Shown here in pieces: positions 24,873-30,755 of a stretch of DNA of 30,755 bases (position 1 is the stretch's first letter; each line of letters begins with the position of its first letter). Both the position numbers and the translations under genes were made by a program. The stretch is from IMG/VR virus record IMGVR_UViG_3300021959_000236, positions 1 through 30,755 of that record; one strand, 5' to 3'. Source of the DNA: a virus. Under the pieces are notes generated by a model. That model was not told where the DNA came from and ran no database searches. It saw only the letters and a program-made list of their open reading frames with translations.

Positions 24873-26619
24873 TGCTCAAGTTTTGTTGCATAGAAAGCGG
24901 TGGCCCTCGTTGTTGAACATTGCTAAATGGTGCGCCACTTCCCATACTATTTCGCCGTTCCGGTGCCGCAGGCCCACGGTTTCGCAAACCAATCCCTTGA
25001 CCACCGGGTTGTGGGGGAGGCATAATTTGCTGTGCCAACTGCGGTGGCATTTGTGGCCCTGCTCCCATCATTGGTGGCATACCGCCACCGGGTGGCATAC
25101 CGGGTGGCATACCGGGTGGCATACCGCCACCGGGTGGCATACCGGGTGGCATACCGGGAGGTGCTCCGCCGGGAGGTGCGCCTTGCTGTGGTTGAGGAGG
25201 TGGGGGACGCTTGTAAGTGAAACGGATGTCTCGGTTAGCCGTGTCCTCAATGAGTTCGGGCATAAAGCCCAATTGAGCCATGCGTTGCGCCACATTGAGT
25301 TCTTGTTCATCACGGCGTAGGCGTGTAATTTCATCTTCTTCTTCGTTTGGATAAAGCGTAAGTTTCCAATCATTAACATTCAATTGTTTAAGCATTCGTG
25401 GAAACAAGACTTCAGTGTACACTTTTTGTCCAAACTCTACGGCTCGGTTTGTTACCAGTATTTGCATACCTTCATTGTTGAGTCCACCCGATTTACCGCT
25501 ATCTACCATGAACACTGAAGATACGCCATAAAAAGCGGCCATACGATTTCGTATTTCGTCACGCACCGCAATATACTGCATCTCTTCCAGCGTGTCCATG
25601 AACTTAACCCAATTTACACCACCTCGTCCTGTAGCCGACTCAATACCGACCTTTGGTACATAATGAGGGTCACGCTCCATTTTTTCATCCACAGCCTTCC
25701 AAAAAGACTTCATGGATTCCAAATTATCTGTAGTAACTGATACAATGCCTTTTGGCATTCTTCGTTTTTGATATGCTGTGTAAATGTAATTGTCCATGGC
25801 TGTAAGCGTCATGGCTTGTCGCCACATTGTATTAACAGGCGAGCGACCATACAACTTAGAAGGCATATACTTGCTTAAATGTAATACTTCACCTTCTGCA
25901 AAGTATTGTGTTTTACCACTGCCTGCCATGTTCACATAATGAACATCTTGCAATTCAGCACCACATTGTTCACAAGTTTCATCTTCAGCATGTGTTTTAA
26001 CTTCATCACGATGAATTAAACAAATGCGATAACGGCCACCACGCACACCACGCTTGTCAGCAACAATACGCATAAAAATGGGGTCACCACGCATAATTTC
26101 TTTGACTCGGTAAAATGCTACTTCTTTGCTTTGTGGGTCAATAAAATACTCTTTTACGAGAATTAAAAAAGCGTCATCTACAATGTTGAGGTCACTTTCA
26201 ATTTCATTCATTACATGGAGAAACGATTGTTCCATGCTGTTTTCTTGCTTGAGAAGCCACTTGGGATAAGTCAATTCATCAATATCCGGTTTACGAACTG
26301 AGCCGCCGCACTCAGCACAAGATTCTACTTCACTTTGGTATTCTTCGTCACATACTGTACATTTGCGTGCAAACTTCTTTTCCCAATAATAACCACGGCG
26401 AAACATTTCTTGACGCAATTTTGCAAGCACAGTACGCAAAATCAACGATTCATTGCTTACAGCATAAAGAGCAGGAATGGTGATACCTTGAGCCATAACT
26501 GGCTCTTGAATACCGCTTGTCCAAAGCGGCATAGTAGGAGTAGGTGATTCTTTACGCCGAAATGGACTACCAAGAGCAGAAAGAAAACGAGAGATTCTGC
26601 TGTCATCATCTGCCATCAT
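24835..26619 (-). CDS. Portal protein with zinc-ribbon insertions
   Basis: 594 residues; tandem ATGs at 26619 and 26616 follow GGAGGG, and the second is slightly better spaced. Portal-like features: IPALYAVSNESLILRTVLAKL near 48-68, EVLHLSKYMPSKLYGRSPVN (about 244-263), then MTLTAMDNYIYTAYQKRRMPKG and the GVSSVFMVDSGKSGGLNNEG segment, which matches HK97/SPP1-type portals. Unusual are Cys87, Cys90, Cys101, Cys104 (CxxC-x10-CxxC) and Cys200, His203, Cys216, Cys219, two likely zinc sites inserted in the N-terminal half. The C-terminus (about 468-594) is a Pro/Gly/Met-rich tail with GMPP repeats. The portal forms the dodecameric DNA gate at one capsid vertex. Confidence 0.8.
   Translation of the reverse strand: MMADDDSRISRFLSALGSPFRRKESPTPTMPLWTSGIQEPVMAQGITIPALYAVSNESLILRTVLAKLRQEMFRRGYYWEKKFARKCTVCDEEYQSEVESCAECGGSVRKPDIDELTYPKWLLKQENSMEQSFLHVMNEIESDLNIVDDAFLILVKEYFIDPQSKEVAFYRVKEIMRGDPIFMRIVADKRGVRGGRYRICLIHRDEVKTHAEDETCEQCGAELQDVHYVNMAGSGKTQYFAEGEVLHLSKYMPSKLYGRSPVNTMWRQAMTLTAMDNYIYTAYQKRRMPKGIVSVTTDNLESMKSFWKAVDEKMERDPHYVPKVGIESATGRGGVNWVKFMDTLEEMQYIAVRDEIRNRMAAFYGVSSVFMVDSGKSGGLNNEGMQILVTNRAVEFGQKVYTEVLFPRMLKQLNVNDWKLTLYPNEEEDEITRLRRDEQELNVAQRMAQLGFMPELIEDTANRDIRFTYKRPPPPQPQQGAPPGGAPPGMPPGMPPGGGMPPGMPPGMPPGGGMPPMMGAGPQMPPQLAQQIMPPPQPGGQGIGLRNRGPAAPERRNSMGSGAPFSNVQQRGPPLSMQQNLSNALLNARRPRGQ
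25073..25158 (-). repeat. GMPP-coding repeats in portal C-terminal tail
   Basis: Imperfect 12-base repeats (plus-strand unit GGTGGCATACCG) interspersed with GCCACC, coding for GMPPGMPPGGGMPP-type sequence. They encode a flexible low-complexity tail. Confidence 0.8.
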
Positions 26620-27932
26620 AATCCCTCCGCATATACGCCTATCGTGTCAGCATTGATGCCCCACTTATCAAGAAGAGAAGCGGCTTTGTTTTTATGCTCT
26701 TTCCAATTGTTGTATGTTACCAATTGGTACAATTCTGTTTTTCGCATAGAATCTTTTTCCTCAATGTAATTCAAAACAGCCTTTGCCTGCAACGATTTAA
26801 GTTTAAGATGTGGAAGCACTCCTTTGAGAATATCACGAATGTCGTCCTTTGAAGAAAAAATAAGCCGATGAACAGGTTTGATGGTGTTTTTGGCCAACTT
26901 TTGGTCGGAGACTAAACGCCCACATCCAATCATTTTTTGCAATTCCTCGCAATGTATTTTCCCATTTTCACCGCTGGCTACAATGGTTACACGAGGGTCA
27001 CCACGCTCGGAAATGAAAATGCTTCCATCAGCATCAACAAAACCAGCCGTGTATGCCCAAATATCCTTAACAATGAAACCGTTTGTACCCTTTTTCACAT
27101 ATGTGTGCCGTTCACTTCCTTTGTACACATCTACTTCTTCACCATACATTTTGAGAAGTGAACTCATTTTTCCAGCCGTCATAGATTTGTTAAGGATATT
27201 ATAACCCCTACGCACAATTTCTTGACTTCCTAAAGCACCTTCTACTTCAAGTAATTTTGATGCATATTCAAGTGCGGCTATGTCCGTTTTTTTCAAATTA
27301 TCAATTTGATGTAAGGTATTTTTCCACATTGTTTGAGCATCCTTTTTCATTTCGTTAGCATCAACCCAATTTTGTTGGTCTATAGTGTCCCAATCTAACT
27401 TGTCGTTAAGGTGTTGCAATACAGTAATTGCCTTAAGGTATTGTTGGCAGGCTTTTTGCAAACTGGTACTTCTTGATTCACCAAACTTACGCAATGCTTT
27501 GAGAGAGCGGTCATCAAGACCAATGTTGCGTATAACATCTTCCATACCGTTTGCCCATGTAAGAGATTTGATTGTCAAATCAATTTCCATGGCTTTTACA
27601 CGGCGTATGTCTTTGATGATACCGTCATACTCTTCCCGAAACGCTTTGTCATGTCGGCGCATTTTGCGACACATACGAATAATAGTGTTAGCATCAGTAC
27701 CGTATTTGGTTTCAAACCATCCATCACCATTTACTGAAAATGATGATATATTGTCTTTTACTGATGAATCGTTTTTAACAAAAACAAGTGGCACTTGGTT
27801 AGGTTGAAAATAGGGATGTTGAGCCAAACTTTTCAATACATCGTGGGAAAAGTCGTCTGCAACCTGCAACGGCACATCGTACTCGTCACCGATAAACAGA
27901 CTCCCCCACATAATGACCACTGGATTGACCAC
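26616..27932 (-). CDS. Helical protein fused to a LAGLIDADG endonuclease domain
   Basis: 438 residues from GTG 27932 (AAGGA 8 bases upstream); ATG 27911 is an alternative. Residues 1-285 are mainly helical and charged with no recognised domain (for example GWFETKYGTDANTIIRMCRK near 71-90). Residues about 290-428 look like a LAGLIDADG homing endonuclease: TAGFVDADGSI at 295-305 with Asp300/Asp302 as acidic residues, then RVTIVASGENGKIHCEELQK, a Gly-Cys-Gly turn, and SLQAKAVLNYIEEKDSM. Only one LAGLIDADG motif is seen, so a dimer would be needed for cleavage. No intein splice blocks or C-extein follow. The N-terminal part may be a structural gene invaded by the endonuclease. Confidence 0.7.
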   Translation of the reverse strand: MVNPVVIMWGSLFIGDEYDVPLQVADDFSHDVLKSLAQHPYFQPNQVPLVFVKNDSSVKDNISSFSVNGDGWFETKYGTDANTIIRMCRKMRRHDKAFREEYDGIIKDIRRVKAMEIDLTIKSLTWANGMEDVIRNIGLDDRSLKALRKFGESRSTSLQKACQQYLKAITVLQHLNDKLDWDTIDQQNWVDANEMKKDAQTMWKNTLHQIDNLKKTDIAALEYASKLLEVEGALGSQEIVRRGYNILNKSMTAGKMSSLLKMYGEEVDVYKGSERHTYVKKGTNGFIVKDIWAYTAGFVDADGSIFISERGDPRVTIVASGENGKIHCEELQKMIGCGRLVSDQKLAKNTIKPVHRLIFSSKDDIRDILKGVLPHLKLKSLQAKAVLNYIEEKDSMRKTELYQLVTYNNWKEHKNKAASLLDKWGINADTIGVYAEGL

Positions 27933-27936
27933 TCAT

Positions 27937-28335
27937 TTAATCCTTTTTGCCTTTAACACCGACTTTCTTTGGTTTGGCCGTGACCGCAATCACCATCACC
28001 ATACCTTTTTTGCCTTTCATTTCTTTTTCGTCTTTCATTGCTTTCACCACCGTTGGTTTGCCACCCACGCCTTGCTTCTTGGCTCGCTTGCGTTTCGTGG
28101 CCGCACGCTTTTGACCCTCGCTCATAGAACCGCTGGTCTTTGGAGTCTTTTCGTTTACTTTGACACTGGGGCGACACTTAGGGTAACCCTTGCTGGAAGT
28201 GTTGGCTTTAGAGCGACCGCAAGGCGGGTGCTTGCCGTCCTTGTCCTTGCGGGACACATCCACCCACTTTTCCTTGAACCATCGGTTCAAGTTCTTCACA
28301 ATAAGAACATCGTGGCAGGTGCAACGGTCGCTCAT
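27937..28335 (-). CDS. DUF5872-like basic protein
   Basis: 132 residues from ATG 28335, which has GAGG upstream and overlaps the previous stop (ATGA); an earlier in-frame start at 28359 is less likely. Residues about 14-60 have LNRWFKEKWVDVSR, then a CGRSK and GYPKCRPS pattern, typical of the DUF5872 family seen in marine viruses and giant viruses. The C-terminal half is very basic (AATKRKRAKKQG and GKKG repeats), suggesting DNA or acidic-partner binding. The family has no established function. Confidence 0.65.
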   Translation of the reverse strand: MSDRCTCHDVLIVKNLNRWFKEKWVDVSRKDKDGKHPPCGRSKANTSSKGYPKCRPSVKVNEKTPKTSGSMSEGQKRAATKRKRAKKQGVGGKPTVVKAMKDEKEMKGKKGMVMVIAVTAKPKKVGVKGKKD

Positions 28336-28535
28336 TCTTTCCTCACCCACGCATCGCAAATGTGGTCTGCCTTACAGGTGAAATCATACCACTTGCAGTA
28401 ACCAGTTTTTGTGTCCCACGCTTTGCATGTACCACAGTTTTTCTTTGCCTTCATCTCCTTGTCCGTAGCCTCACGGTAGTTAGGAGCATCACGCTTTGCT
28501 TTGAGAAAAGCCATGACATAATCAAAGTCCATCAT
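28332..28535 (-). CDS. Small Cys-rich protein
   Basis: 67 residues from ATG 28535 (an ATG-ATG pair, second at 28532). Cysteines at about 34, 37, 47, 54 and 60 lie in CGTCKAWDTKTGYCKW, then FTCKADHICDAW. This CxxC...YC...C...CxAW pattern occurs in small phage proteins and recalls compact metal- or cluster-binding folds, but the ligand is not known. It overlaps its neighbours as ATGA on both sides. Confidence 0.6.
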   Translation of the reverse strand: MMDFDYVMAFLKAKRDAPNYREATDKEMKAKKNCGTCKAWDTKTGYCKWYDFTCKADHICDAWVRKE

Positions 28536-28756
28536 GTTTTCACCGCCGCAAAAGGATTAACTGGTTCTTGTGGTGCTTGTGGATATACTACATTTCCACA
28601 TTCAAAGTTACCACAAACTTTTGTTTCACTACCTTTTTGATAATACAACGGCCCACCGCATTTTGGACATCTTTCTCCATAAACTGGATAAAACGGATTT
28701 TCTCTGTACTGAAGAGCAGATTTCAAAATCTGCCATGCAGTATCAAAGGGTTTCAT
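28532..28756 (-). CDS. Small zinc-ribbon protein
   Basis: 74 residues, ATG 28756. An N-terminal helix with TAWQILKSALQYRENPFYPV is followed by a zinc ribbon: CPKCGGPLYY, then VCGNFECGN (C-x2-C and C-x4-C). The AWxxLK-NP-CxKCGxP layout is shared with the C-terminus of the 251-residue protein at 12882-13637. Pro-rich tail. Role unknown. Confidence 0.6.
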   Translation of the reverse strand: MKPFDTAWQILKSALQYRENPFYPVYGERCPKCGGPLYYQKGSETKVCGNFECGNVVYPQAPQEPVNPFAAVKT

Positions 28757-28935
28757 TTCTTTTTCCCCCTAAACTTACCCTTACAGTATTGAACAGCCCA
28801 ACCGTTGGCGTATGCAGACGGGTACACCTTGAACTTCCGTTTAGCGGCGGCTTTACCTTCGGGACACAGTTTCTTTTGGAGGGCATCCCAAGCGATGCCC
28901 ATTCCAACACAGTGACCACATTCGCAACCGTTCAT
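28753..28935 (-). CDS. Small basic Cys-containing protein
   Basis: 60 residues, ATG 28935 with GGGGGTT upstream. N-terminal CECGHC and Cys24, Cys51 are possible metal ligands. The C-terminal FKVYPSAYANGWAVQYCKGK followed by a basic end is a motif I have seen accompanying DUF5872-type sequences in marine viruses (recollection, not verified); a DUF5872-like gene lies just downstream here. Probable function unknown. Confidence 0.55.
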   Translation of the reverse strand: MNGCECGHCVGMGIAWDALQKKLCPEGKAAAKRKFKVYPSAYANGWAVQYCKGKFRGKKK

Positions 28936-28964
28936 TCAAAACCCCCAGTCATTAAACGGAAATA

Positions 28965-30449
28965 TCACGGAATCATCCACCCATCAGCAGGATTATCATT
29001 GCGATGAGGTTTGTCACGAAGCCACTCATCAAAACCGGGTAGTAAATCGTCAAGCAGAACTACAGCACCTTTGAACTCCTTAGTGGCCCAATTAGCCAGT
29101 GCAAGTGACATGGCTAAGTCGTCGTGCGTACCCACGCTTTCCAAGCGACCGTTCTTTTGCATACCAAAGCGGTTGAGTTCAGTCTCTAATTTGTGAGTAA
29201 ACTCACGGCTTCGCTTATCGCCGTATGGAGTTTGGATGCGGCCCTGCTCAAAGGCCATCAAGAGAGACATGAACAGGCTTTCCTTGCGTGTGCGTGTTGT
29301 CATAAAAGTCTTGATTGGAATGTCTTGGCGCATTTCAATCAATTCAGCCTCAAACATTCGCTGGAAGTTGTTGCCTTCTAATTCAATAAGTTCGGGCTGA
29401 AAACGGTTATTGAGCATCATGATTTGATTTTTCTGTGCCAGCCCCGACATACCACGCTCGTGTACAATACCAACAACTTGCTTGACATCCTCATTCGGTA
29501 GCATACGCATAACCGTCATAGCGGTAAAGTCAGCGTTCTTGTCCGATGCAATAGCGGTGTCCCACCCAATAAAATGCTGGCCAAACACTCCTATTACTTC
29601 ACCTTCTTCATCATACTCCATTTCAGCCTTATCAATCAACACAAGGTCAGTGTTGCGGGCTTTTTCTAAAATGTTGTGAGGAAACATACTGGCAACATCG
29701 TGAATAGGCTCGCATAGATATTCACGGGAAAATTGGATAGCAGGCATGGTAAGTCTCCGTTGGTCAAGCGATTCTATATCCCATCGCTCCGGCCACAGGG
29801 CTTCACCTTCTTTGTTGATGGCGGGGTATGTCTCCACTTGGAATGTCTCGGTCTGCTCCAACTGCGAATACAAGTCGTTGTACGAAAACGGCGTACCCAC
29901 CATCATAAGACGACCCGAATGGTGAAGAACAGGAAGCAGGACACCGTAAAACCAGTCTGCGGCACGCTGAAGTTCAGTACCCGTTGTACCCCACAGAATG
30001 TCGTCACACAACACAACATTCGGGTGGAAACCACGAGTACCACCACCCACCGACTTAGCCATGATACGGCTACCGTTGCTGAACTCAAAGTAGGTCTTTC
30101 GCCAAGGTCGGCCTTCGGGAATGAGGTAGCGAATGGAAGGCGTGCTCTCAATGTTTTGACGAATAAAACGCATGTGTTCAAGCGTCTGTTCCAACGAGTG
30201 CGAGAAAATCATGATGTGCTTTCCCGGCTGGAAAGCCGCAATCCACAAAGCGTAAGACATGAAGAACACAGACTTGCCATGGTCACGACTTGCTTTCACG
30301 CAGTAATAGCGGTTGTTTGCCAATCCTTCATCCCACGACCTGTGGTGGTTGGAGTAGTCAAAGCCCAAGATTTCCTTGAAGAAGTATTCAAACGACTTTG
30401 CAGACATCTTCCTGTCCATGTCGTGAATAAACTCCTCCATGTCGCTCAC
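28965..30449 (-). CDS. terL: Terminase large subunit
   Basis: 494 residues from GTG 30449; GGGGTGA lies 4-5 bases upstream, favouring GTG over ATG 30440. ATPase domain: Walker A-like ASRDHGKS (53-60), Walker B-like VVLCDD (145-150), and coupling region MVGTPFSYNDL (183-193). RNase H-like nuclease domain: Asp297 in FIGWDTA, Glu356/Glu358 in LIELEGNN, and Asp443/Asp444 in THDDLAMS. Length is normal for TerL. It packages genomic DNA through the portal and cuts it. No small terminase was identified within the window. Confidence 0.9.
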   Translation of the reverse strand: MSDMEEFIHDMDRKMSAKSFEYFFKEILGFDYSNHHRSWDEGLANNRYYCVKASRDHGKSVFFMSYALWIAAFQPGKHIMIFSHSLEQTLEHMRFIRQNIESTPSIRYLIPEGRPWRKTYFEFSNGSRIMAKSVGGGTRGFHPNVVLCDDILWGTTGTELQRAADWFYGVLLPVLHHSGRLMMVGTPFSYNDLYSQLEQTETFQVETYPAINKEGEALWPERWDIESLDQRRLTMPAIQFSREYLCEPIHDVASMFPHNILEKARNTDLVLIDKAEMEYDEEGEVIGVFGQHFIGWDTAIASDKNADFTAMTVMRMLPNEDVKQVVGIVHERGMSGLAQKNQIMMLNNRFQPELIELEGNNFQRMFEAELIEMRQDIPIKTFMTTRTRKESLFMSLLMAFEQGRIQTPYGDKRSREFTHKLETELNRFGMQKNGRLESVGTHDDLAMSLALANWATKEFKGAVVLLDDLLPGFDEWLRDKPHRNDNPADGWMIP

Positions 30450-30453
30450 GGTA

Positions 30454-30755
<302 letters not shown>

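Noticed and set aside
26616-27060. Intein in the 438-residue protein
   Set aside because: No N-terminal Cys/Ser splice block, no His-Asn end motif and no C-extein after the endonuclease region.
27880-27936. ATG at 27936 overlapping the DUF5872-like gene's stop
   Set aside because: Its frame stops after 16 codons and does not lead into the endonuclease-fusion protein; GTG 27932 does.

Overview
The window is the virion-morphogenesis region of a tailed double-stranded DNA virus (Caudoviricetes, HK97-type capsid). Every credible gene lies on the minus strand, so transcription runs from high to low coordinates. Genes are packed tightly with ATGA or GTGA overlaps, and most starts have a clear GAGGTGA/GGAGG ribosome-binding site. 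No plus-strand gene, tRNA, CRISPR array, integrase or gene-free stretch above 300 bases was found. The host cannot be fixed from the sequence. A marine-type virus, possibly of archaea, is suggested by many CxxC zinc-binding proteins, a DUF5872-type protein, and a TATATATA box centred about 28 bases before the protease start. That spacing is expected for an archaeal promoter of a leaderless transcript. A bacterial host is not excluded.

Layout in transcription order. Packaging and accessory block (30755 to 26616): the end of a gene with an Ala-Pro linker cut by the window edge, large terminase, four small Cys-containing proteins (one DUF5872-like), and a protein with a C-terminal LAGLIDADG endonuclease domain. 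Head block (26619 to 14837): a portal with two zinc-ribbon-like insertions, two small proteins, a Cys-rich protein, a 1905-residue protein with a degenerate DNA-ligase-like module, an S78 prohead protease fused to a scaffold, the major capsid protein, and a small capsid-associated candidate. Neck and connector block (14825 to 10480): small structural proteins, two zinc-ribbon proteins, a connector-like protein and tail-completion candidates. Tail block (10469 to 1): tail tube, SAP-domain protein, a G/T-type tail assembly chaperone pair with a candidate -1 frameshift, a short tape measure with six 30-residue repeats, a distal-tail candidate, and a receptor-binding or fibre protein of more than 1690 residues with a LamG-like domain that runs off the left edge.

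The most interesting points are: (1) the giant head-region protein with a ligase-like domain whose motif I lysine is displaced, a candidate ejected or structural derivative of a DNA ligase; (2) a nested scaffold gene inside the protease gene with a near-ideal internal ribosome-binding site, plus a separate 113-residue protein sharing its start and its C-terminal MxWxxxHxxA peptide; (3) the G/T frameshift; (4) an aromatic, acidic 30-residue repeat in the tape measure; (5) zinc ribbons spread through the head genes, including in the portal.
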